A stretch of 64,000 bases of DNA from Anaerolineae bacterium (GTDB lineage: Bacteria; Chloroflexota; Anaerolineae; Aggregatilineales; Aggregatilineaceae). Below, piece by piece: positions 26,402-33,900 of the stretch. The stretch is taken from positions 1 through 64,000 of the forward strand of contig JAHDLB010000026.1 in NCBI GenBank assembly GCA_018432315.1, written 5' to 3'. Below the pieces are notes generated by a model, which saw nothing but the letters and a program-made list of their open reading frames with translations, was not told the DNA's origin and ran no database searches. Position 1 is the first letter of the stretch, and each line of letters begins with the position of its first letter. The translations under genes and the position numbers were made by a program.

Positions 26402-27532
26402 ATGACAACACATCATCACAGCCTCTCGCGCCGCCGCTTTCTCCAGACGGCGAGCCTCGCCGCCGGGGGATGGCTCGCCTCGCGCGTGATCCCGGTGGGA
26501 GCCGCCGAGCGCCCGAAAGTGGCGCTGGCCGCCGCCCGCAGCTATGACCGGCGGCTGATCCGGCGCGCGGTGCAGGACATGCTCGACGACCTGGGCGGCC
26601 TGGGCGACGTGATCCGCCCCGGCGACCGCGTCGCGATCAAAACCAACCTGACCGGCGGCGTGCACTGGGAGCAGCAGCTTTCCGTCCCCGCCACCGAGAG
26701 CTACGTCACCCACCCCGAGGTGATCCGCGCGCTGGGCGAGGCCGTGCTCGACGCGGGCGCGCGCGAGCTGGTGATCGTCGAGGCGGCGTACGACCGCGAA
26801 TCGTTCTTTCGCTGGGGGCACATGGCCGCCGCCAGCCACCTGGGCGCGATGCTGGTCAACCTCAACGACCCGTGGCCGTACAAGGGGTTCATCCAGCGCC
26901 CGGTCGGCGAGGACTGGCTGGTGTACGAGAGCTTCCTGTTTCACCCGATCCTGGTCGACGTCGACGCGTTCATCTCGGTCGCCAAGATGAAATGCCACCA
27001 GAACGCCGGGATCACGCTCTCGATGAAGAACCTGTTCGGGCTGGTGCCGCTCCAGTATTACATGCTCAAGCAGGGCGACGGCCACCGCTCCGAGATGCAC
27101 GGGCCGGACAACCATTACAAGACCCGCGTGCCGCGCGTGGTGGTGGACCTCGTGCGCGCCCGCCCGATCGACTTCGCGCTGATCGACGGCGTCAAAACGT
27201 CGGAAGGCGGCGAGGGTCCGTGGGGGGTGCAGTGGAACCCGGTCGAGCCGGGCGTGCTGGTGGCCGGTAAAAACCCCGTGTCGACCGATGCTGTGGCTGC
27301 CGCCGCGATGGGCTTCGAGCCGACCGCGCTGTCCTTCCGCGAGGAACCCTTCCGCTATTCGATCAATCACCTGTTCCTGGCGAACTGGTCCGGCCTGGGC
27401 ACGCACCGCCTGGACGAGATCGAGACGGTGGGGGCCAGCCTGGAGTCGGTGCGCTATCCCTTTCACGCGTACGTCCTGCCCGGCGACCAGGCCCACGCCC
27501 GCCACCATCCCGGCCCGTACAATTTCGCCTAA
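26402..27532 (+). CDS. Tat-exported DUF362 protein
   Basis: A 376-residue protein with a Tat signal (SRRRFLQTASLAAGGWLAS, twin Arg at residues 10-12). The mature part matches DUF362: RVAIKTNLTGG, TYVTHPEVIRALGEAVLDAGA-like region, FISVAKMKCHQNAGITLSMKNLFGLVP, IDGVKTSEGGEGPW, and VSTDAVAAAAMGFEP. Tat export suggests a cofactor is bound before translocation, though no Cys-rich Fe-S motif is present. Function in this family is not established. It ends 4 nt into the convergent metallo-beta-lactamase gene and diverges from the WD40-cytochrome. Confidence 0.85.
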   Translation: MTTHHHSLSRRRFLQTASLAAGGWLASRVIPVGAAERPKVALAAARSYDRRLIRRAVQDMLDDLGGLGDVIRPGDRVAIKTNLTGGVHWEQQLSVPATESYVTHPEVIRALGEAVLDAGARELVIVEAAYDRESFFRWGHMAAASHLGAMLVNLNDPWPYKGFIQRPVGEDWLVYESFLFHPILVDVDAFISVAKMKCHQNAGITLSMKNLFGLVPLQYYMLKQGDGHRSEMHGPDNHYKTRVPRVVVDLVRARPIDFALIDGVKTSEGGEGPWGVQWNPVEPGVLVAGKNPVSTDAVAAAAMGFEPTALSFREEPFRYSINHLFLANWSGLGTHRLDEIETVGASLESVRYPFHAYVLPGDQAHARHHPGPYNFA

Positions 27533-28224
27533 AGGCTGCGCTCCGCCTCGGCAATCGCCCGGTCCATCGCCGGGCCCGGCGCCTCGATCACCGCGCCGTG
27601 ACCCACCGCCAGCCGCGACGGGTCGAGCTGGCGCAGGCGGCGCGCGCTCTCCAGCGCGGTCGGTTTGTGCCACGTCGCCATGGCCGGCAGCGGAAACATC
27701 CAGCGCACCATGCCCGACACGGCGATCCCGCCCTGAGTCTGGAAGGCGTCACCGGCGATCAGCGTGCCGTCGCGCGTGTCGAGAAACGAGGCGTGCCCGG
27801 GCGTGTGCCCCGGCGACGCGATGACCTCCAGCGAGCCGACGCGGTCGCCGGGCTGCAGCAGGCGGGTGGGCGTCGTCTGGCAGACGGGATACCCGCCGCG
27901 CAGCTTGACCTGCGGCTCGCCGGGGTCCAGGCTCTTGTCCCCGTGCAGAAACCGCGCATCCCGCGCCGTGATCAGCACGTCCGCTTCGGGCAGTTGGGCG
28001 TGCAGGGCATCCAGCGACCCGACGTGATCGCTGTGCGCGTGCGTCAGCAGGATGCGCACGATCGGCGCGCCTTCGGCACGCGCCGCCGCCAGGATGCCGT
28101 CCGCGCTGCCGCCCATGCCCGTATCGACCAGCGTCAGCCCATCGTCCTCGCGCACCAGGTAGCAGTTCATGACCCATATGCGCGTCAGTTTGACCAGGTT
28201 CGACCCGTGGCGGGTGACTTTCAT
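27529..28224 (-). CDS. Metallo-beta-lactamase fold hydrolase
   Basis: A 231-residue cytosolic MBL-fold protein with the metal motif THAHSDHVGS, the downstream metal His in SPGHTPGHASF, the Asp in LIAGDAF, and the C-terminal His in LAVGHG. No signal peptide. The closest groups are glyoxalase II-like and quinolone-signal-type hydrolases; the substrate cannot be fixed. AAGGAGGATACGAGC precedes the ATG, a strong Shine-Dalgarno. The stop overlaps the DUF362 stop by 4 nt on the opposite strand. Confidence 0.9.
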   Translation of the reverse strand: MKVTRHGSNLVKLTRIWVMNCYLVREDDGLTLVDTGMGGSADGILAAARAEGAPIVRILLTHAHSDHVGSLDALHAQLPEADVLITARDARFLHGDKSLDPGEPQVKLRGGYPVCQTTPTRLLQPGDRVGSLEVIASPGHTPGHASFLDTRDGTLIAGDAFQTQGGIAVSGMVRWMFPLPAMATWHKPTALESARRLRQLDPSRLAVGHGAVIEAPGPAMDRAIAEAERSL

Positions 28225-28287
28225 GCTCGTATCCTCCTTAGTTGAAATCCCCCCAGGTTATAAACCCATCGCCGCCAGACAGCACAA

Positions 28288-28316
28288 CGGGCAGGAAGAT
28301 TCGCCCTTCCTGCCCG
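28288..28316 (-). terminator. Terminator of the secreted cytochrome gene
   Basis: CGGGCAGGAAG and CTTCCTGCCCG pair as a perfect 11-bp stem with a 7-nt loop, 27 nt after the stop at 28343 on the minus strand. The T run that follows is weak (TTGTG). Confidence 0.65.
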
Positions 28317-28342
28317 CCGGGTCGCCGTGGAAAAAGCAGCGG

Positions 28343-29653
28343 CTACTGCGCCAGCAGATAGGCGACCAGATCGGCCAGTTCGGCCTCGCTGTACTGGTCG
28401 CCGTAGGTCGGCGGCATGATGTCCTGGTAGCCCTCGACGAGGTACGCGCCCGGATCGACGATCGACTCGTGCAGGTACTCCGCCGCGGTCATGCCCTCGA
28501 CGCGGGTCGCCGCGCGCTCGCCCATGCCGGGCAGCGCCGGCCCCGCGCCGGGCTCAGCGCCGTGGCAGCCCGCGCACGCTTCGGCGAACAGCGCCTCGCC
28601 CGCCGCCGGATCGCCCGCCGCCGGATCGCCCGCCTCGACCGGCACCAGCCCCAGCAGCGTCTGCGGGTACTTGTCCGTCACCACCAGGAAGCCGCGCTCG
28701 TCCAGCCGCGCGATGCCCTCCCAGTTGCGCGCGTCTTCGCCCGGCAGCTCGAGCTGGATCGGCGCCTGGTCGAGCAGCGCGATCCCCTCGTCCGTGATCT
28801 GCAGTTCCACCAGGCGCTCGACGTGCGGCTGTTCGGCGTGGGTCGCGCCCTCGCCATACACCTCGGCCAGCGGATCGGATTCGGGCAGCAGGAAGTCCTC
28901 GCCGGGGAAGAAGTAGTTGATGGCCCAGAAGCGGCCCTCGGCGTCCGGCGCCGTCGCGTCGGTCAGGCGATATTCGAGCGCGTCCAGCGGTAGCGATCCC
29001 ACCGGGGCGAGGTCGAACGAGAAGAGAAGCCCCTCGCGCACGGGGTTGACGTCCGCGCCGTTGATCTCGTAGAGCGCCACCAGCGACTCGCCGTAGACGA
29101 GCAGGCTCTCGTAGGACATGTTGCCGTAGTCGGTCTGGGCGTCGAGCTCGACACCGCCCTCCAGATCGAGCGCGATCCCGGCGAGGTCCGGCTCGACGGC
29201 GCCCTTCACCAGGACGCCGCGCATCGTGCCGTCGTCGTTCGCGGCCTCGATCAGCAGGTAGGCCGCCTCGTCGACGAACGCGATCGCCTCGAACCCGTCG
29301 AAGCCAGGGACCGTCTCCACGATGTCCGGCCCCAGGATCGGGACGGCGCGCGGCTCCAGCGGCTCCGGCGCATCGGCGTCGAGATAGGCCAGGATGTCGG
29401 CCTTGTCCAGCGCGAAGATCGCCCCGGCGCGCTCCTCACCGGCGTACAGGTTCGGGTTTTCGGCCAGCAGCACGAGCGTATCACCGTACCACGCCAGGCC
29501 GGAGAGCTCGGCATCCGGCTCGGCTGCCGGACCGCTCAGCTCGATGAGCGTGACCGGCGTTTCGGTGGGGGTGTCCTGCGCCGTGGTGACCGGTACGACC
29601 AGCCCCGCCACGGCGATCAGTGCCAGCGCGATCACAAGACTCCGTTTGAACAT
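28343..29653 (-). CDS. Secreted beta-propeller-like protein fused to cytochrome c
   Basis: A 436-residue exported protein. Residues 1-26 form a signal peptide. Residues ~35-335 resemble an SdiA-regulated/esterase-like six-bladed beta-propeller (ELSGLAWYGDTLVLLAEN, GFEAIAFVDEAAYLLIEA, WEGIARLDERGFLVVTDK). A linker (DPAAGDPAAGE, from a 15-bp DNA repeat at 28596-28635) leads to a c-type haem domain with CAGCH at 360-364 and the probable Met ligand in DIMPPTYG. The haem domain resembles that of 24995-26299, including the segment (A)xRVxGxTAxEYL. The start ATG at 29653 has a perfect AAGGAGG. An electron-transfer or sensing role at the cell surface is inferred. Confidence 0.82.
   Translation of the reverse strand: MFKRSLVIALALIAVAGLVVPVTTAQDTPTETPVTLIELSGPAAEPDAELSGLAWYGDTLVLLAENPNLYAGEERAGAIFALDKADILAYLDADAPEPLEPRAVPILGPDIVETVPGFDGFEAIAFVDEAAYLLIEAANDDGTMRGVLVKGAVEPDLAGIALDLEGGVELDAQTDYGNMSYESLLVYGESLVALYEINGADVNPVREGLLFSFDLAPVGSLPLDALEYRLTDATAPDAEGRFWAINYFFPGEDFLLPESDPLAEVYGEGATHAEQPHVERLVELQITDEGIALLDQAPIQLELPGEDARNWEGIARLDERGFLVVTDKYPQTLLGLVPVEAGDPAAGDPAAGEALFAEACAGCHGAEPGAGPALPGMGERAATRVEGMTAAEYLHESIVDPGAYLVEGYQDIMPPTYGDQYSEAELADLVAYLLAQ
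28596..28635. repeat. 15-bp tandem repeat encoding the linker
   Basis: TCGCCCGCCGCCGGA occurs twice in a row plus a partial third copy, encoding GDPAA repeats between the propeller and the cytochrome domain. Confidence 0.8.
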
Positions 29654-29703
29654 GGTGCTTCCTCCTTGAAATACTATCGAATGCCTTACATTGTACCAGG
29701 ACC

Positions 29704-29734
29704 AAAAAAGCCGGGACGAGTCCCCCCTCCCGGC
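29704..29734 (-). terminator. Terminator of the lipoprotein gene
   Basis: On the minus strand a GCCGGGA/TCCCGGC stem with an 11-nt loop is followed by TTTTTT, 24 nt after the stop of the lipoprotein gene at 29758. Confidence 0.85.
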
Positions 29735-29757
29735 CAAAAAGCGAAGCCGCGCCCGGC

Positions 29758-30477
29758 TCACGACCCGGCTTCGGCCACGGTCAGCGTTTGCAGCATGCCG
29801 TCGTACACGCGCGTGAACAGGTCCCAGCCGTATTTCCCGGTCGTGTCGAGCTGGAGCACAATCGCGCGCCCGTCCGGCAGCTCGAACGCGCCGATCGTCG
29901 TGTTGCGCTGCGGCTCCTGCCCGGCGTCCAGCGTCACGCCGATGGTGCCTTCCAGCGCGCCGGCGTTCCATTCCGCCGTGTCGGGATCGACCAGATCGGC
30001 CAGCGCGGCATCCACCGATTCGGCGAAATACACCCGGAAGAACGCCTGTTCTTCGAAGCGGTAATTCTCGGACGGCGTGATCGCGATCAGCGCGTCCCCA
30101 CCCGCCTCATCCCCCACCGCCGCGACGAAATAGCGGCTGGGGTAGTTGATGCTCACGCCCTCGAAGCTCGCCTCGCCATCGAGGGGCATGTCCAGCGGCG
30201 CCGGGCATTCCTCGCTGTCCGGATCGCTGCACCCCGGAAGCTGGCGCTCGTCGCCCGCGCCGCCGCCGGGGCCGGTCGCCAGGTCCGGCCCGCCGCCCAG
30301 GTCCGGCGCCGTGTTGAGGCTCAGGCCGCCGGTCGATCCGGCGGCTTCGGCGGTCGCCTCTGCGGTTGGGACGGCGCCCTCACCGCTGCCGTTGCCGTTA
30401 TCGTCATCGCCGCCGCACGCCGCCAGAGCCAGCGCCAGCGCCGCGAAAATCACCAGGAGCGTTCGTTTCTTCATCAT
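29758..30477 (-). CDS. Lipoprotein of unknown function
   Basis: A 239-residue lipoprotein with signal MMKKRTLLVIFAALALALAAC-type lipobox (Cys near 20), then an acidic/Gly-rich spacer with GDDDNGNG. The folded part (~100-239) has FEGVSINYPSRYFVAAVGD, a start like PsbP/DUF1795-type domains that bind at the cell surface, and ends WDLFTRVYDGMLQTLTV. GGAG precedes the first ATG (30477); the second ATG (30474) is also possible. No known family is certain. It has its own terminator and diverges from the Sec-peroxiredoxin gene. Confidence 0.72.
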   Translation of the reverse strand: MMKKRTLLVIFAALALALAACGGDDDNGNGSGEGAVPTAEATAEAAGSTGGLSLNTAPDLGGGPDLATGPGGGAGDERQLPGCSDPDSEECPAPLDMPLDGEASFEGVSINYPSRYFVAAVGDEAGGDALIAITPSENYRFEEQAFFRVYFAESVDAALADLVDPDTAEWNAGALEGTIGVTLDAGQEPQRNTTIGAFELPDGRAIVLQLDTTGKYGWDLFTRVYDGMLQTLTVAEAGS

Positions 30478-30552
30478 CCAGACTCCACTTCCAGACCCGA
30501 TACAGCCACGCATTGAGTCTACCCAAACCCCGCGCGGAGCGGCAACCCCGCT

Positions 30553-30582
30553 TTGTGGATTGTTTCACAGATGACTTATACT
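30553..30582 (+). promoter_or_regulatory. Promoter for the peroxiredoxin gene
   Basis: TTGTGG (30553-30558), 18-nt spacer, TATACT (30577-30582). It gives a leader of ~180 nt before the ATG at 30768. A second Shine-Dalgarno (GAGGAGGGA) stands before ATGs at 30660 and 30663 in the same frame. Confidence 0.6.
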
Positions 30583-30767
30583 AGAGGTACGGGTGGGGCG
30601 GTGCTGCCCCGCTGTCTACCGCACGTGTTGCTGGCCTCCGCATATTCAGCGAGGAGGGAATGATGCCAGAGGACACCGTATCTTGCACGCAGCCCACGCG
30701 AGGACCGCTCACCCAGGCGGCCCCGGCAGATGCTGCGCCCGAACCATCACCGAAGGAGGATGTTCGC

Positions 30768-31379
30768 ATGATCGCACGAGTGGGCAAAGAGGCCCCCGAT
30801 TTCGAAGCTATGGCGTTTGTCGGCGGCGGGTTCAAGCCGGTCAAACTGTCCGACTTCAAGGGCCAGTGGGTTCTATTGTGTTTCTATCCGGGTGATTTCA
30901 CTTTCGTTTGACCGACCGAGCTAGCGGCAGTTGCCGCCAAATACTCCGAACTCCAGGCGCTGGGCGTGCAGGTCCTCTCCGCCAGCACCGACAGCCATTT
31001 CACCCATAAAATCTGGCAAGAAGAAGAACTTTCGAAGATGGTCCCCGGCGGCGTGCCCTGGCCCATGCTCTCCGATTCTGGCGGGCGGATTGGGTCGGTG
31101 TACGGCGTCTACGACGAAGCGGGCGGCGTGGACATCCGCGGGCGCTTCCTGATCGACCCGGACGGCGTGATCCAGGCGATGGAAGTCATGACGCCACCGG
31201 TCGGGCGCAACATCGGCGAGCTGATCCGGCAGGTGAAAGCCTTCCAGCACGTGCGCGCCACCGGCGAGGTGACCCCGGCGGGCTGGCAGCCCGGCAAGCC
31301 GACTCTCAAGCCCGGCCCCGACCTGGTCGGCAAGGTGTGGCAGGTGTGGAAGCCTGACTTGGCGTCCGAAACGAGCTAA
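30768..31379 (+). CDS. AhpC-type peroxiredoxin, probable selenoprotein (UGA at catalytic position)
   Basis: A 203-residue peroxiredoxin that reduces peroxides. The frame is interrupted only by TGA at 30909-30911 (residue 48), exactly where AhpC has its peroxidatic Cys: PGDFTFV-TGA-PTE against PxDFTFVCPTE. Both sides match AhpC without a frame change ([39 protein letters not shown]). A 5-bp GC hairpin with AGTT loop starts 12 nt after the TGA, as expected for a bacterial SECIS. The resolving Cys site is Thr (GEVTPAGW, residue 169; AhpC has GEVCPAxW), so the enzyme is 1-Sec type. GGAGG precedes the ATG 30768; in-frame ATGs at 30660/30663 also have a Shine-Dalgarno and would add ~35 residues. 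If Sec is not inserted, the product stops after 47 residues. Confidence 0.82.
30909..30937 (+). promoter_or_regulatory. UGA codon and SECIS-like hairpin
   Basis: The UGA is at 30909-30911. GCGGC (30924-30928) pairs with GCCGC (30933-30937) around the loop AGTT. The loop starts 17 nt after the UGA and has G in its second position, within the published spacing and loop rules for bacterial SECIS elements. The hairpin is translated as part of the peroxiredoxin. Confidence 0.65.
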
Positions 31380-31414
31380 TTTACAATGGGGTCGGACCCC
31401 ACCAGGCCGTGATG

Positions 31415-31446
31415 ACGGGCTGATCTGCACGGTCAGCCCGTTTTTT
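31415..31446 (+). terminator. Terminator of the peroxiredoxin gene
   Basis: ACGGGCTGA (31415-31423) pairs with TCAGCCCGT (31433-31441) in a 9-bp stem, followed by TTTTT. It separates the peroxiredoxin from the antiporter gene. Confidence 0.92.
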
Positions 31447-31483
31447 GTTGGGTCGTGCCCGGCACTCGAAAGGACACGCACAC

Positions 31484-32746
31484 ATGCAATTCGGCGAAAT
31501 GGACGCTCTGGCGCTGGTTGGGATCATCATCCTGTGGGCGTTCTTCCTGGGCCAGATCTTCCGGTTGATCGGCATCCCCCAGGTCGTCGGGTACATCGTG
31601 GCTGGGGCCCTGCTTGGTCCTTCGTTCTTGAAAATCGTGCCCGAACAGATCAGCGACAGCATGGACTTTATCACCGAGCTGGCGCTGGGACTGATCGGGT
31701 TCGACATGGGCGAGCACCTGCGCTTTGCCGAGCTGCGCAAGCTGGGCAAGAGCATCATCACGATCGTGGTGCTGCAGGCGGCGGGCGCGTTCGCGCTGGT
31801 CGCGGCGGGCACCCTGCTGGTGACCGGATCGACGCCGACCGCGCTCATTTTCGGCGCGCTGGCGATGGCGACCGCGCCCGCCGCCACCGTCGACGTGCTG
31901 GCCGAGTACGGCGCGGAGGGGCCGCTCACCACGACGCTGCTGGCTGTCGTCGGGATCGACGACGCGCTGACTCTGCTGGCCTACAGCGTGGCCGCGTCGC
32001 TGGTCGAATCCATGTTGATCGGCGAGCACGTGTCGATGGTGGAGATGTTCGAGCTGCCACTCGTGGAGATCGGCGGATCTCTGTTGGTGGGGGTGGCGTT
32101 CGGCCTGTTCCTGAACGTGTTCATGAGCCACATCCTGCACCACCACGACCCGCAGCATCGCCAGCACGACGCGATGGCGGTGTCGATTGGGCTGGTGCTG
32201 GTTTGCGCCGGGCTGTCGCACATGCTCGAACTGTCGCTCATCCTCACGACGATGACGATGGGGATCGTGATCGTGAACACCAATCCCCACAACGGCCACT
32301 ACATCCGCTTCACGATCGAGCACGCCGGGCCGGTGATCTACGTGCTGTTCTTCGCGCTGGTGGGCGCGGGGCTGCACGTGGATACGCTGCCCGAAATGGG
32401 GCTGTTGGGGCTGTCCTACATCGTCCTGCGCGTGATCGGCAAATACGGCGGCGCGTGGCTGGGCGGCTTGCTCTCCGGATCGCTGCCGCAGGTGCGCAAC
32501 TACCTGGGGCTGGCGCTGCTATCGCAGGCCGGGGTGGCGATCGGGCTGGCCCTGAACGCCAGCCATCGATTCGCCGGCCTGGGGCCGGCGGGCGCCGACC
32601 TGGCGCGGCTGGTGATCAATGTGGTCACCGCGACGACGTTCGTCGTCCAACTGGCCGGGCCGGTGCTGGTCAAGGTCGCGATCGGCAGAGCGGGCGAGAT
32701 CGGCAAGGCGGTCGACGAGACGCTGCTGCCCGATTTCGACGCGTGA
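31484..32746 (+). CDS. Kef-type (CPA2) cation/proton antiporter
   Basis: A 420-residue membrane protein of the CPA2 monovalent cation:proton antiporter family, exchanging Na+ or K+ for H+. It has about 12 helices, with family motifs GQIFRLIGIPQVVGYIVAGALLGP, LGLIGFDMGEHLRF, and the ion-binding helix LAVVGIDDALTLLAYS, where CPA2 members keep adjacent acidic residues. There is no C-terminal TrkA/RCK domain. AAAGGA lies 10 nt before the ATG at 31484; an upstream in-frame TTG or similar is less likely because it falls beside the terminator stem. Its ion specificity is not visible. Confidence 0.88.
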   Translation: MQFGEMDALALVGIIILWAFFLGQIFRLIGIPQVVGYIVAGALLGPSFLKIVPEQISDSMDFITELALGLIGFDMGEHLRFAELRKLGKSIITIVVLQAAGAFALVAAGTLLVTGSTPTALIFGALAMATAPAATVDVLAEYGAEGPLTTTLLAVVGIDDALTLLAYSVAASLVESMLIGEHVSMVEMFELPLVEIGGSLLVGVAFGLFLNVFMSHILHHHDPQHRQHDAMAVSIGLVLVCAGLSHMLELSLILTTMTMGIVIVNTNPHNGHYIRFTIEHAGPVIYVLFFALVGAGLHVDTLPEMGLLGLSYIVLRVIGKYGGAWLGGLLSGSLPQVRNYLGLALLSQAGVAIGLALNASHRFAGLGPAGADLARLVINVVTATTFVVQLAGPVLVKVAIGRAGEIGKAVDETLLPDFDA

Positions 32747-32787
32747 CCGCCCGCTCACCCGGCGGGAGGGGTGAGATGTGGTATGCT

Positions 32788-32793
32788 TATACT
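32788..32793 (+). promoter_or_regulatory. -10 box TATACT
   Basis: TATACT, 80 nt before the ATG at 32874. No -35 matches well. A CTCACCC/GGGTGAG hairpin just upstream may end the antiporter transcript. Confidence 0.4.
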
Positions 32794-32873
32794 GAGGTCA
32801 GGTCCGATCTCCACGCTTCCCCACGCTTCCCGTTCGTTTCAATCACACACACTTTGAGCTAAGGAGAACACGT

Positions 32874-33263
32874 ATGTTGAGGTTCCTGGCCGGTATCTTC
32901 GTGATACTGCACGGCCTGGTTCACCTATGGTATGTCACGCTGAGCGCCCGCCTCGTCGAGTACAAGCCTGATATGGGCTGGACCGGCGAGTCGTGGCTGC
33001 TGACCGGCCCGATCGGCGATTCGGCGACGCGCGCGCTGGCGAGCGGCCTGTACGTCCTGGCGACCGTCGGGTTCGTCGCCGGGGGGATCGGCCTGCTCGC
33101 CCGGCAGGACTGGCGGGGCGCGGTCCTGGCCGGGTCGGCGGTGTTTTCTACCGTGATCATCGTCCTGTTCTGGGACGGTAACACGAGCATGCTGGTCCAG
33201 AAGGGGCTGATCGGCCTGCTCATCAACCTGGGGTTTCTGGTGGCGCTGTTCGCGCTCAAATGA
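32874..33263 (+). CDS. Small four-helix membrane protein, function unknown
   Basis: A 129-residue protein with four predicted membrane helices: FLAGIFVILHGLVHLWYV, ALASGLYVLATVGFVAGGIGLL, AVLAGSAVFSTVIIVLF, and GLIGLLINLGFLVALFAL. His-rich HGLVHL in the first helix could bind a haem or metal, but no known family is certain. AAGGAG stands 7 nt before the ATG. The next gene encodes a haem-binding domain protein on the same strand, with its own promoter. Confidence 0.75.
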   Translation: MLRFLAGIFVILHGLVHLWYVTLSARLVEYKPDMGWTGESWLLTGPIGDSATRALASGLYVLATVGFVAGGIGLLARQDWRGAVLAGSAVFSTVIIVLFWDGNTSMLVQKGLIGLLINLGFLVALFALK

Positions 33264-33308
33264 CCGGCCCCGGCGGCGGAAATGTGTGGGCATGAAGCCG
33301 CGCGTGCG

Positions 33309-33314
33309 TATAAT
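33309..33314 (+). promoter_or_regulatory. -10 box TATAAT for the haem-binding protein
   Basis: Perfect TATAAT 17 nt before the ATG at 33332, with AGGAG between. The leader is only about 11 nt. Confidence 0.55.
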
Positions 33315-33331
33315 CTCCCCAGGAGCGCGCC

Positions 33332-33871
33332 ATGCACACCTTTTTTTCGCTGCCACCTGCCCACCGCTTCACCCGCCGCTGGTGGGTCCGCACGCTGTCG
33401 ATCAACGCGGCCATCGTCGTCGCCGCGTTTGGGTTGATCCAGCTCGTCCCGGTCGGGCGCGACAACCCGCCCACCCTGCGCGAGCCGGCGTGGGACGCGC
33501 CGCAAACGCGCGAGCTGGCGGTGGGCGCGTGCTTCGACTGTCACAGCAACGAAACCGCGTGGCCATGGTACGCGCGCGTCGCGCCCGTCTCGTGGGTGAT
33601 CGGGTACGACGTGGTCGAGGGCCGCGAGGCGCTCAACTTCTCCGAGTGGGACCGGCACGCCCGCTCCGAGACGGTCGATCCGGACGATCCCTTCCCGCCC
33701 AAAACGCTCAGCGAGCGCATCGAAGACGAGATTCGCAACGGGACCATGCCGCCCGGCACGTACCAGTTGATGCACCCGGAAGCGCGGCTGAGCGAGGCCG
33801 AAAAGGAAGCGCTGATCGCCGGGCTGATCGCCACCGTCCGGCAGAGCCAGGACGCCCCGCCCGCCGAGTAA
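33332..33871 (+). CDS. Membrane-anchored haem-binding domain protein (Haem_bd type)
   Basis: A 179-residue protein with one N-terminal helix (~22-42) and an extracytoplasmic c-type haem domain. The motif CFDCHSNETAWPWYARVAPVSW with VVEGREALNFSEWDR is characteristic of the Haem_bd family, with CxxCH as attachment site and MPPGTY offering a possible Met ligand. An adjacent electron donor is not recognised; the two secreted cytochromes at 24995 and 28343 lie ~4-8 kb away. AGGAG stands 6 nt before the ATG. Confidence 0.88.
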   Translation: MHTFFSLPPAHRFTRRWWVRTLSINAAIVVAAFGLIQLVPVGRDNPPTLREPAWDAPQTRELAVGACFDCHSNETAWPWYARVAPVSWVIGYDVVEGREALNFSEWDRHARSETVDPDDPFPPKTLSERIEDEIRNGTMPPGTYQLMHPEARLSEAEKEALIAGLIATVRQSQDAPPAE

Positions 33872-33900
33872 TTCAATGAGCACAATTTGACGAGGCACTC

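Noticed and set aside
30660-30911. Peroxiredoxin read as an 83-residue truncated pseudogene
   Set aside because: The only defect is TGA exactly at the catalytic position; downstream sequence is free of frameshifts and fully conserved, which is not expected in a decaying gene.
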